Shown one piece after another: positions 1 to 7,449 of a stretch of 15,251 bases of DNA. Location of the stretch: assembly GCA_963808455.1 (NCBI GenBank), contig CAWEHT010000352.1:1-15251 (forward strand), given 5' to 3'. The DNA comes from CAWEHT01 sp963808455 (lineage in GTDB: Bacteria > Chloroflexota > Anaerolineae > CG2-30-64-16). A program made the position numbers and the translations under genes. The notes under the pieces are model-generated. The model was given only the letters and a program-made list of their open reading frames with translations. It was not told the DNA's origin and searched no databases. Each line of letters opens with the position of its first letter. The first letter of the stretch is position 1.

Positions 1-32
1 AAATCGCGCCACGAGCAAATCGCGCGGCGAGC
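1..32. repeat. Two-copy imperfect 16-bp tandem repeat at the window edge
   Basis: The unit AAATCGCGCCACGAGC (1-16) is followed directly by AAATCGCGCGGCGAGC (17-32); 14 of 16 positions match. It touches the window edge, so more copies could lie upstream. No function is assigned. Confidence 0.5.
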
Positions 33-135
33 ACCCGCTTCGATATATGGGCTGGACTCTGTTCGGCCGCAAGATGTGATATTCTGGCACCGGCAGGGCG
101 CCCAGCAAGGCGCGCCCGCCAGATGAGGGTGCTCT

Positions 136-988
136 ATGGCTTTCATTTCTTGCCTGACGCCGCCCGATGGCGACCGCGGCCCGGCCTGGTGGTTCGTCTT
201 CCAGGGCGATAAGCTGCTGATGTGGGGCGACGGTGAGGCGGCGCATGTGCCGCAGGCTGCCAGCGCCTGCGACCTCGGGGTCAACCCTGCGCGCCAGGTG
301 TATCTGGGTTATCTTGAGGCGGAGACGGGGCCGCAGATAGATTGCTATGGCGCTGAGATCCCCGCCCGATGCTCCGCGGCCAGAAGGCGTGATCGCCGCG
401 GGGCTGCGAGAGCTCTATCCCCGGCTGGGCGATCAGCTCTTCGGCGTTGCCGGGCGGGCGGTCCAGGTCATTGCCTGGGACCGCACGCACCAGTATTGCG
501 GGCAGTGCGGCGCTCCCACCGTGACCATGGCCGGCGAGCGCGCCAAGCGCTGCCCACGCTGCGGGCTCGTCAATTATCCCCGGCTATCTCCGGCCATCAT
601 CATTGCCATCGTGCGCTGCACGGAGTACGGCAGGCAGTTGCTGCTGGCCCGCAACCATCGCTTCCCGTCCGGTCGCTTCAGCGTGCTGGCAGGTTACGTC
701 GAGCCGGGCGAGTCGCTCGAAGAGTGCGCAGCCCGTGAGGTGCTCGAAGAGGTCGGCATTCGCATCAAGAACATCCGGTACTTCGGCAGCCAGCCCTGGC
801 CGTTCCCCAATTCGCTTATGGTCGGTTTCACCGCCGAGTATGACGGTGGCGAGCTGAAGCTCGAAGATGGCGAGCTCGCCGAAGCCCATTGGTTTCCCGC
901 CGACGCGCTCCCAGACCTGCCGCCACGCATGACCATCGCCCGCCGGCTGGTCGATTGGTTCTCGGGAGAGAGCCGCGCTCACCCATGA
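136..988 (+). CDS. nudC: NADH pyrophosphatase, NudC family Nudix hydrolase (one-base frameshift)
   Basis: Hydrolyses NADH to NMNH and AMP; in E. coli NudC also removes NAD caps from RNA. The reading starts at ATG 136 (GAGGGTG lies just upstream) and must change frame at the C run 360-363, where one extra C turns IPPDAPRPEG into a broken frame. Removing it gives 283 aa, close to the family length. Visible after correction: N-terminal NudC domain (about 1-110), a zinc ribbon with Cys121/Cys124 and Cys139/Cys142, then a Nudix box from Gly186 (GYVEPGES, REVLEEVGI) and the family-specific array SQPWPFPNSLM at 218-228. That array separates NADH pyrophosphatases from other Nudix enzymes. The stop overlaps the next gene's ATG (ATGA), so the two are probably co-transcribed. 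The function is solid; the break is most likely a sequencing error. Confidence 0.93.
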
Positions 989-1845
989 AACGGCAGCAAG
1001 GCAAGGTGGCTATCGTGACGGGCGGCAATAGCGGCATCGGCAAGGCCATCGTTCTGGCGCTGGCCGGGCAAGGCGCTAACATTGTCATCGATTATGTCTC
1101 TCACCCGGAGGCAACCGAAGAGTTGAAGCGGCAGATCATGGCGTTGGGCGCCCGGGCGATCGGCGTGAATGCCGACGTGAGCAAGGTGGCAGAGCTGGAA
1201 CGCTTGATCGACGCCGCGGTCGGGGCGTTCGGGCGCTTGGACATCATGGTGAACAACGCCGGGATCCAGACATGCACCTCCCTGCTCGACACGACCGAAG
1301 AGCAGTACGAGAGAGTGCTGGCGACCAACTTGAAGAGCGCATTCTTCGGCACACAGATCGCCGCCAGGCAAATGATCAAGCAGGGTGGTGGCGGCCGCAT
1401 CATCAACATCTCCTCGGTGCACGAGGACTGGCCGATGCCAGGCAACATCGCTTACTGCCTTTCCAAAGGAGGGATGCGCATGTTGACCCGGACGGCAGGC
1501 GTCGAGCTGGCGTCACACGATATCCAGGTCATCGGTGTCGGCCCGGGCGCCGTGGCTACCCCCATCAACCAGGCGACCATCGAAGACCCGATCAAGCTCA
1601 GGGCTGTCCATGACGCCATCCCTCTCGGCCGGTTGGCTGAGCCCCAGCAGATCGGCAAGCTGGTCGCCTTCCTGGCCGGCGACGAAGGAGCAAGCTACAT
1701 GACCGCAACCACCGTCTTCGCCGACGGGGGCTTGATGCAGGGCAGTGGTCGCAGGCGCAACATACCACATTGTGAATGTGTTCACGGTTGGCCCCGCCGC
1801 GTGTTGCGCGTCGCGGCCCACGCGGCTTCCATTTGGTGCAAGTAG
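985..1845 (+). CDS. Short-chain dehydrogenase/reductase, glucose 1-dehydrogenase-like
   Basis: A classical SDR of 286 aa that oxidises or reduces a hydroxyl/keto group with NAD(P). The start ATG 985 overlaps the nudC stop; an upstream in-frame extension to 889 only runs inside nudC. Residues seen: cofactor motif TGGNSGIG at 12-19, NNAG at 90-93, Asn115, Ser144 in INISS, and the catalytic pair Tyr157/Lys161 (YCLSK). The segment GPGAVATPIN (187-195) and the end of the fold FADGGLMQ resemble glucose 1-dehydrogenases, but the substrate cannot be read from the sequence. After about residue 255 a roughly 31-residue Arg/Cys-rich tail (starting SGRRRNIPHC) has no family counterpart, so the real stop may have been lost by an indel. 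Co-transcription with nudC suggests a housekeeping or redox role, which is inference. Confidence 0.88.
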   Translation: MKRQQGKVAIVTGGNSGIGKAIVLALAGQGANIVIDYVSHPEATEELKRQIMALGARAIGVNADVSKVAELERLIDAAVGAFGRLDIMVNNAGIQTCTSLLDTTEEQYERVLATNLKSAFFGTQIAARQMIKQGGGGRIINISSVHEDWPMPGNIAYCLSKGGMRMLTRTAGVELASHDIQVIGVGPGAVATPINQATIEDPIKLRAVHDAIPLGRLAEPQQIGKLVAFLAGDEGASYMTATTVFADGGLMQGSGRRRNIPHCECVHGWPRRVLRVAAHAASIWCK

Positions 1846-1892
1846 GCCGCCCGGCGATGCGCGTGAAGCGCACCTGGCCAGCGAGCCACGCC

Positions 1893-1908
1893 CCAGGCGC
1901 GAGCCTGG
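1893..1908. terminator. Small perfect hairpin downstream of the SDR gene
   Basis: CCAGGC-GCGA-GCCTGG is a perfect 6-bp stem with a 4-base loop, 48 bases after the SDR stop in the gap between two convergent genes. No T run follows, so intrinsic termination is uncertain. Confidence 0.35.
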
Positions 1909-1940
1909 CAGGCCGAAGATCCGTTCTCGGGGGGTCTCCT

Positions 1941-1973
1941 GCCGGCTGCCCGACCGCAGGCCGGGCATCCGGC
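1941..1973. terminator. Long GC-rich hairpin between convergent genes, possible bidirectional terminator
   Basis: GCCGGCTGCCCG (1941-1952) pairs with CGGGCATCCGGC (1962-1973): 11 of 12 pairs, loop of 9 bases. It lies directly against the stop codon of ABC ATPase B on the minus strand and downstream of the SDR on the plus strand. It has no U tract, as is often the case for GC-rich genomes, so the terminator call rests on position and stem strength. Confidence 0.45.
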
Positions 1974-1974
1974 G

Positions 1975-2955
1975 TCACGCTTCCGGCCTGGCGGTCGTCT
2001 GTGTCAGCGCCGTGAACACGTCCTCCAGCGTGGGATCGGCTTGTTCGATGAGCGCGTCCTGGCCGAAGGGGCCGAGGGCCGCCCGCAAAGAGGCGGCGTC
2101 ATGGGTGCCGGCCAGGGTGATGGCGTGCAGGTGATCGCCGCGCAGCCCGACTTGCGCCACGCCGGGTGCCTTGTCGAGCTCTCTGAGCGCCGGGATCAGG
2201 GCATCGAGCACGAGGTCCCAGGCCGGGCCCGGCAGCGACGAGCTCTTCAGCGCCTGCGGCGTGTCCATGGCGAGCAGCCTTCCCTCGTTCATGATCCCCA
2301 GCCGCCCGCAGTATTCGGCTTCATCCATGTAGTGGGTGGTAACGAAGACCGTGGTGCCGTTGTTGGCCAGCTGGTCGATCAGGTCCCAGAAGAGGCGGCG
2401 CGCCGAAGGATCGACGCCGCTGGTGGGCTCGTCGAGCAGGAGCAGCTGGGGCGAGTGCACCAGGGCGATGCCCAGGGCCAACCGCTGGCGCCAGCCGGTC
2501 GAGATTTGGCCGGCCCGGTCGCCGCGGTTGTCCTGCAGGCCGACCCGCTCCAGCACCTCGGTCACGCGGGCCCGGCGCCGGGCGCCGGCCAGGTCGTAGA
2601 TGCCGGCGTAGAACTCGATGTTCTCGAGCACGGTCAGCTCGTCGTAGAGGGCGAACTTCTGGCTCATATAGCCCACCAGCGGGCGGATGGCGGCGCTTTC
2701 GTGGCGGATGTCGTGGCCCAGGACGTGGGCCGTGCCCGCGGTAGGGCTCAACAGGCCCAGCAGCATACGCATAGTGGTGGTCTTGCCGCTGCCGTTGGGG
2801 CCGAGGTAACCCACCACCTCGCCGGGCTGGACCTGGAAGACCACATCGTTGACGGCCGTGAAATCGCCGAACTTCTTGGTCAAATGCTCGGCGCTGACGG
2901 CGTACTGTCTGTCCCAGACGGGGTGTCTTTGGTGGGCGGCCGCGTTGTCAATCAT
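1975..2955 (-). CDS. ABC transporter ATP-binding protein B (YbhF C-half type)
   Basis: Cytoplasmic ATPase of an ABC-2 exporter, 326 aa, uninterrupted. Seen: Walker A GPNGSGKTT at 52-60, Q-loop Gln99, signature region QISTGWRQR at 150-158, Walker B LLLLDEPTSGVDP with catalytic Glu176, and switch His208 (TTHYMDEA). The C-terminal about 90 residues form the extra domain seen in drug and polysaccharide exporters (ending in TLEDVFTALT). The signature is STGWR rather than LSGGQ, as in the second ATPase half of YbhF-like proteins. The ATG overlaps the end of ATPase A by 8 bases and has GGAGG just before it. It is the last gene of the TetR-led operon. I expect it to form a heterodimer with ATPase A and power the permease at 5319-6454. 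Confidence 0.92.
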   Translation of the reverse strand: MIDNAAAHQRHPVWDRQYAVSAEHLTKKFGDFTAVNDVVFQVQPGEVVGYLGPNGSGKTTTMRMLLGLLSPTAGTAHVLGHDIRHESAAIRPLVGYMSQKFALYDELTVLENIEFYAGIYDLAGARRRARVTEVLERVGLQDNRGDRAGQISTGWRQRLALGIALVHSPQLLLLDEPTSGVDPSARRLFWDLIDQLANNGTTVFVTTHYMDEAEYCGRLGIMNEGRLLAMDTPQALKSSSLPGPAWDLVLDALIPALRELDKAPGVAQVGLRGDHLHAITLAGTHDAASLRAALGPFGQDALIEQADPTLEDVFTALTQTTARPEA

Positions 2956-3918
2956 GGTGCACCTCCGGCAGGGCCTGGGCCAGTTCCCCGCCTTCCTGCA
3001 GGGCGATGAAGACGTCTTCCAGCGAGGGCTGGATCGCTCGCAGGTCGTTGACCTGCACGCCGGCTGCGGTGAGCCTGCCCGTCAACTGGTCCAGGGCATT
3101 GGCGGGGCCGCTGATGGGCGTGCCGGCGCAAAGGCGCAGGTGCAGGCGGTCGCCGAAGGCGGTGACGTCCTCGACCAGGGGATCCTCCAGGCAGAGCGGG
3201 CGGGCGGCCGCCTTGGGCTGGCAGATCAGCATCAGGATGCGGTCGGCCAGCAAGCTGGTAGCTCGCGGGGGCTGCCGGTGATCAGGAATCGGCCATGGTG
3301 CATGAAGCCGAGCCGATTGCAGCGGGCGGCCTCATCCATATAGGGGGTGCTGACGATGACGGTCACCCCCTCGGCGAGCAGGCCGATGATGAGCTGCCAG
3401 AAGTCCTGCCGGTGACGGGATCGACGCCGGTGGTCGGCTCGTCGAGCAGCAGGAGCCGGGGCCGGTGGACCAGGGCGCAGGCCAGGCCCAATTTTTGCTT
3501 CATGCCGCCGGAGAGCAGGCCGGCGCGGCGTTGCTCGAAGCCGCTCAGGCCCACGAAGTGCAGCAGCTCGGCCGAACGCGCCCGCAAGGCGTCGCCGCGC
3601 ACGCCGCGCACGGTGCCGAAGAAGTCCAGGTTTTCCTGTACGGTCATCTCGCTATAGAGCGAGAAGCGCTGGGCGAGATAGCCGACATGGGCCAGGGCGC
3701 CAGCGCCGGCCCGGTGCAGGTCCTGGCCGAGGATGCGCACGTTGCCCTTGCCGAGCAAGCCGGCCAGCAAACGCATGGTGGTGGTCTTGCCGGCGCCGTC
3801 CGGGCCGACCAGGCCGTAGGCCTGGCCCGGCCCGACGCTCAGGCTGACGCCGTCGAACGGCCCGGCAGTCCCCGAAGCTCATGTAGAGATCGTGCGCTTC
3901 CAGCACCAGGTCGGTCAT
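2948..3918 (-). CDS. ABC transporter ATP-binding protein A (YbhF N-half type; three frameshifts)
   Basis: The partner ATPase of the exporter, about 323 aa after three one-base corrections. Breaks: an extra A in 3856-3857 (restores AVDGVSLSVGPGQAYG), a missing base at 3410/3411 (restores DPVTRQDFWQL) and a missing base at 3259/3260 (restores RELTSLLADRIL). The combined protein has Walker A GPDGAGKTT, Q-loop YLAQRFSLYSEMTV, a standard signature LLSGGMKQK, Walker B LLLLDEPTTGVDP, and the switch in VSTPYMDEA, where Pro stands in place of the usual switch His. The tail contains SLEDVFIAL. ATG 3918 overlaps the HlyD stop (ATGA) and the end overlaps ATPase B by 8 bases, so translation is probably coupled. 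The three breaks could mark a pseudogene, but each repairs cleanly and intact neighbours depend on it, so errors in the read are more likely. Confidence 0.87.
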
Positions 3919-5296
3919 TGGTTGAACACCACATCCGCGGGCATGCCGGGTTTGAGATCGCCCTGGGTGTTGTCGATGCCCAGCTTGACGGCAAAGACCT
4001 CGGTGCGGCGCCCGCTGGGCGTTTCGACGTTGCGAGGGGTGAACTCGGCCTGGCTGGCCACGCGCTGCACGGTGCCGGCGAAGAGGCGGCCTGGGAACGA
4101 ATCTACCGTGACACGGGCCTTGTCGCCCACGTGCACCTCGCCGTAACGGTCCTCAGGCAGGTAGACGGTCAGGGTTGGGTGACCCAGGTCACCGAGTTCG
4201 AGCAGGGTGCCGCCCGGCAAGGCCACATCGCCTGGCTCGGCGGCACCGTGAGGACAACGCCATCGCCGGGCGCCACGATGATCAGTTGGGCGACTTCGGT
4301 GTTGATCAGGTCGATGTTGGCCTGGGCGGCGGCCAGCTGGCCGGCGGCTGCCTGCACCTGGGCCTGGGCGGCGGCCAGCTGGGCCTCGCCGGCGCGTATC
4401 TGCTCGGGCCACGTGCCGGCCACCATCTCGTCCAGGTGCGACTGTTCGGCGGCCAGACTGGCCTGGGCCGTGGTCATGGCCGCATCGGTCTCGCTGACGC
4501 CGGCCGAAGCCGAGATGATGCCGGCCTGGGCCTGATCGATGGCCACGCGGGCCTGGTCCAGCTGGGGCGTGGTGGCGCCGGCCAGCACGCCATTGTAGTT
4601 GCTCTTGGCCGCCTGGTAGGCCATCGTGGCTTGCTGCAGAGCCAGCGCCTGTGGCATCTGCCCCACATTTGGCAGCATGGCGACCTTGTCATAGTTGGCC
4701 TGGGCGACGCGCACGGCCGCCTCGGCCTGCTGCGAGGCGACGGCAGCGTCCTCGATCTGCTCGGGCCGCGCCCCCTGCTTCAGGTAAGCGTAAGCCGCGA
4801 TGGCCTGATCGCGCGTTGCCTGCGCCGCCTGGAGCTGGCCGCGTACCTGCGCACACAGCCCGGCCGCCTGGGTGACCCGCCCCTGGTCGGCCAGGACCGT
4901 CTGTTGCTCGGTGGTGATGTCCTGCGGGCGGTTGCCGGCCTTGAGCTGGTCAAGGTTGGCCTGGGCGGCGGCCTGGGAGGCCTGGGCCGCCGCCAGGTTG
5001 CCCTGGGCCGCCGCCAGGGCGGCTTTGGCCTGTGCCAGCTGGGCCTGGAGGATGCTGTCGTCGAGCCGCACCAGCGGCTGGCCAGCCTTGACGGTATCGC
5101 CTTCATCGACGAGCACGGCGGTGATCCGCCCGGAGCTGGCGTCCGCCACTTCTACATCTGTCGCCTCAACGGTGCCGGAGCCGGTGAGCGCCGTCGAGGC
5201 GGCGGCCGCCTTTTCGACCCAGATGCGGTAACCACCATAGACCACCACCGCAAATATGATGATCAACGGCACCATTCTTCGAAAACTATTGCGCAT
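3915..5296 (-). CDS. HlyD/YbhG-family membrane fusion protein of the exporter (one frameshift)
   Basis: Periplasmic-adaptor-like subunit anchored by an N-terminal membrane helix (residues 8-26, VPLIIIFAVVVYGGY). Then comes the first lipoyl half (SSGRITAVLVDEGDTVKAGQPLVRLDD, here split: about 54-68 and 69-80). A very long Ala/Gln-rich helical region covers about 81-335, followed by the second lipoyl half IVAPGDGVVLT and the beta-barrel domain. Near 4247-4249 one base is missing; adding it gives TRAAEPGDVALPGG and joins the two frames into 460 aa, ending MPADVVFNQ. The start ATG 5296 has AAGGAG about ten bases upstream and sits 22 bases after the permease stop. The stalk contains four copies of a turn motif (LKAGNRPQDI, LKQGARPEQI, VLAGATTPQL, MVAGTWPEQI). 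If the host has one membrane, as expected for Chloroflexota, the role would differ from that of a classical outer-membrane adaptor. Confidence 0.9.
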
Positions 5297-5318
5297 CTTC
5301 CATTCTCCTTTTCAAAAT

Positions 5319-6454
5319 TCAATCCAGGGTCTTCCGGAAGCGCCATACAGCCAGGCTGGTGATCCCAATGCCGAAGAGCAGCAGGGCCTCGACCTCCGGC
5401 CACAGCGCGCGTCCATCCCCACCCCTTTGAGCACCACGCTGCGGGCGATGATCAGGAAATAGCGCAGCGGGATGAGATAGCTGATGTATTGCAGGACCTT
5501 GGGCAGCGCTGCCAGGGGGAAGTAGAAGCCCGACAGGAACATCGCCGGCAGGGTGAAGAGCATCGAGGTCATCTGCGCCTCGCGCTGAGTTCTGGCGACG
5601 GTCGAGACAAACAGCCCGATGCCGAGGGTCGTGGCGAGGAACAAGGCCGAGAGCACGAACAACAGGAGCAGGCTGCCGTTGATGGGCACGCTGAAAAGCA
5701 GCACACCGACCACGACGATCTCGACGGCGTCCATCAGTGAGATGAGCACGAAGGGCACCAGCTTGCCGATCATCAGCTCGAGCGGGCGCAGGGGGGTGAC
5801 GGACAGCTGTTCCATGGTACCGTTCTCCCGTTCTCGGACGATCGCCGCCGCAGTCAGCTGGAGCGTCAGGAACTGCAGGATCATGCCGATCATGGCCGGG
5901 ACCATGTTATAGGCGTTGATCAGGTCGGGGTTGTACCAGACCTGCGTCCTTATCTCGAGGGGGGCTGTCAAGAACGCGCCCTCGCCGAGCTGGGTGGCAC
6001 GCTCCGTAACCAACGCGGTCTCCTTGGCCTGCGCGATCAGCTCTGCCGCCGACAGGCCCGTCCCGGCGACCGAGGGATCGGAGCCGTCGATCACGAAGGC
6101 GACCTGGGCGGTCTGGCCCGAGGCGATCTTCTGCGCGTAGCCGGGCGGGATGATCAGACCGGCGCCTGCCTGGCCATCGTCGATCAGCTTGCGCATCTCC
6201 GCCTCGGTCAACACGTCATAATCGATGTGGAAGTAGTCGGCTGCCCGGTAGGCCGACAGCAGGTCCCGCGAGGCGGGCGAGCGGTCCCCGTCGAGCACGA
6301 TCAGCGGCACGTTGCGCACATCGTTGTTGGCGGAATAGCCCAACAGCACAAGCTGGATGAGGGGCATGATGAATGTGATCGTCAGCGTACGTGGGTCGCG
6401 GATGATCTGGATGAACTCTTTGCGGATCAGCGCGACCAGGCGGATAAGGCTCAC
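5319..6454 (-). CDS. ABC-2 type permease, YbhS/YbhR-like (one frameshift near the end)
   Basis: Membrane subunit of the exporter. It starts with GTG 6454 behind GGAGG and overlaps the TetR stop (GTGA). The N-terminus RKEFIQIIRDPRTL leads into a first membrane helix (about 24-42). A long extracytoplasmic loop follows (about 45-195, with the family-typical PLIVLDGDRSPASRDL and GLIIPPGYAQKIASG). Five further hydrophobic segments come from MVPAMIGMILQFLTLQ onward, with the coupling segment RERENGTMEQLSVTPLRPLELMIGK. One base is missing around 5403-5408; restoring it gives a last helix LWPEVEALLLFGIG and the ending WRFRKTLD with a stop at 5319-5321, total about 378 aa. Without the fix the protein ends in an unrelated Arg/Cys tail at 5312. 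This is the only permease in the operon, whereas the E. coli relative has two. Confidence 0.92.
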
Positions 6455-7069
6455 TCTACCTCCAAACCTCGCATGAAGATATCGATCACTGTGGCTATCA
6501 GCGTCTCGGAGCTCAGCTGGTGCGAGTCGGTGCGGCCGAAGACCTCGCGCCTCAGCATGTACGACATGAGCGCCCCGAGGAAGCAGTGGGCCGCGGCTTC
6601 GGGATCGACCTGTCTGAGCTGGCCGCTGCCCATCTTAGCGGTCAAGTAGCGCACCAGGGACTGTCGCACCGGCATCGCGGTGGCGTGCCGCCAGGCTGCT
6701 GCCGTCTCCGAATTGCGCATGGCCTCGGAAAGAATCACGCGAAACAGCTGCTGGCTCTTGGCATCATTTGCCCGGCTCAGAAACGCCGAACCGATGTGCG
6801 ACAGGGCCTCGCGCGGCGGAAGCGCAGCCAACACCTCTTCGGCCAGGGCGTTCTTGCAGCCCCAGCGAGCGCGACGCCACGACCTGACGCAGCAGGTCGG
6901 CTTTGCTCTCGAAGTAGTGGTAGATCAGGCCGGGCGAACCGATGCCGGCAGCCTCGGCGATGTCCTGGTTCGTGGCCTTCTCGAAACCCTTCTCGGCAAA
7001 CACCACCAGGGCACCGTCGATGATCTGCTGGCGCCGGCGTTCGTGCTCATCTTCATCCCGAGAAACCAT
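6451..7069 (-). CDS. TetR-family transcriptional repressor of the exporter operon (one frameshift)
   Basis: DNA-binding ligand sensor, first gene of the five-gene minus-strand operon. ATG 7069 follows GGTAGGAG. Residues about 12-60 are a standard TetR helix-turn-helix: RRQQIIDGALVVFAEKGFE, then NQDIAEAAGIGSPGLIYHYF and ESKADLL. One extra base in the stretch 6851-6855 breaks the frame after SRSLGLQ; removing it continues as NALAEEVLAALPPREAL and gives 205 aa. The ligand-binding half ends LIATVIDIFMRGLEVE. Its stop overlaps the permease GTG. A palindrome just upstream of its start, right after the -10 box, is the expected autoregulatory operator. The family relative in E. coli is CecR (YbiH), which also sits beside a ybhGFSR exporter; the orthology is an inference from order and domain type. 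Confidence 0.9.
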
Positions 7070-7091
7070 GGCCCACGCTCCTACCCCTTGA

Positions 7092-7107
7092 TTGATTGGT
7101 CAATCAA
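7092..7107. promoter_or_regulatory. Palindromic operator, probable TetR binding site
   Basis: TTGATTG-GT-CAATCAA is a perfect inverted repeat with a 2-base centre; a third half site (TTGATTG at 7088-7094) overlaps it. It lies between the inferred -10 box and the TetR ribosome binding site, so a bound repressor would block transcription start. Size and symmetry fit TetR-family operators. Confidence 0.75.
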
Positions 7108-7108
7108 G

Positions 7109-7136
7109 ATTCTCGCCAAAACCCAATCTCTGTCAA
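7109..7136 (-). promoter_or_regulatory. Promoter of the TetR-exporter operon
   Basis: Read on the minus strand: TTGACA (7136-7131), 16-base spacer, GAGAAT (7114-7109). The -35 box is perfect and the -10 matches four of six consensus positions. The start of transcription would fall inside the palindrome at 7092-7107, roughly 30 bases before the TetR start codon. Confidence 0.65.
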
Positions 7137-7173
7137 CATGACCGGGGTACTGTTTGGAGCGAAGCGGCGACAA

Positions 7174-7193
7174 TATCACGATATATCACGATA
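7174..7193. repeat. Tandem 10-bp repeat TATCACGATA x2, possible second operator
   Basis: TATCACGATA occurs twice with no gap (7174-7183, 7184-7193), followed by CTATCGTA. Each unit is itself a short inverted repeat (TATC-AC-GATA). It lies about 40 bases upstream of the -35 box of the TetR operon and stands out as AT-rich in GC-rich surroundings. A regulator other than the local TetR could bind here. Confidence 0.5.
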
Positions 7194-7372
7194 CTATCGT
7201 ACCATGCCGTCGCCGGCCTGTCAAGTTGCTACGGGTCCTTCATGGGGCGAGATCGCGTCGCGGCTGGGGCGGGTCCCACCACGGAGGCAGGGGCAGCCCG
7301 GCCGGGTTGGTCGCGCTCGACCTTTTTCCCGGGGTCTGCCGGCTCCCTCGACCTCCGTGGTCTGACCTCTGT

Positions 7373-7393
7373 CCGGTGTTGATTGTGCACCGG
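7373..7393. terminator. Inverted repeat downstream of the enolase-superfamily gene, possible terminator
   Basis: CCGGTG (7373-7378) and CACCGG (7388-7393) form a perfect 6-bp stem around a 9-base loop, 57 bases after the end of the minus-strand gene. No U run follows, so this is weak. Confidence 0.3.
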
Positions 7394-7449
7394 CTTTGTA
7401 AACGGAGTATTAACGGGTGAAAACGCAGGGGAAGGCCGTGCCGCCCCGA

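Larger units (their letters stand above)
7070..7449. other. Intergenic control region of the TetR-exporter operon (380 bases without a gene)
   Basis: This stretch lies between the 3' end of the enolase-superfamily gene and the TetR start, both on the minus strand. Positions 7088-7193 hold the promoter, a palindromic operator and a tandem 10-bp repeat, listed separately. From 7194 to 7449 I see no convincing coding sequence; open frames there have no family features. A 6-bp inverted repeat with a 9-base loop lies at 7373-7393. Confidence 0.7.

Noticed and set aside
3259..3857. Programmed frameshifting in ABC ATPase A
   Set aside because: The three breaks lack a slippery heptamer with a downstream structure, and similar one-base breaks occur in many unrelated genes here, so sequence error is simpler.
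4300..5080. Repetitive GGCCTGGGC / GCCGCCAGG DNA as a candidate CRISPR or VNTR array
   Set aside because: The repetition follows from Ala-Gln codons of the coiled-coil stalk; there are no regular repeat-spacer units.
2041..5362. Long plus-strand open frames (322, 356 and 395 codons) opposite the exporter operon
   Set aside because: They are antisense shadows of GC-rich genes; translations are Gly/Ala/Arg-rich with no domain, and the minus strand has unmistakable ABC and HlyD motifs.
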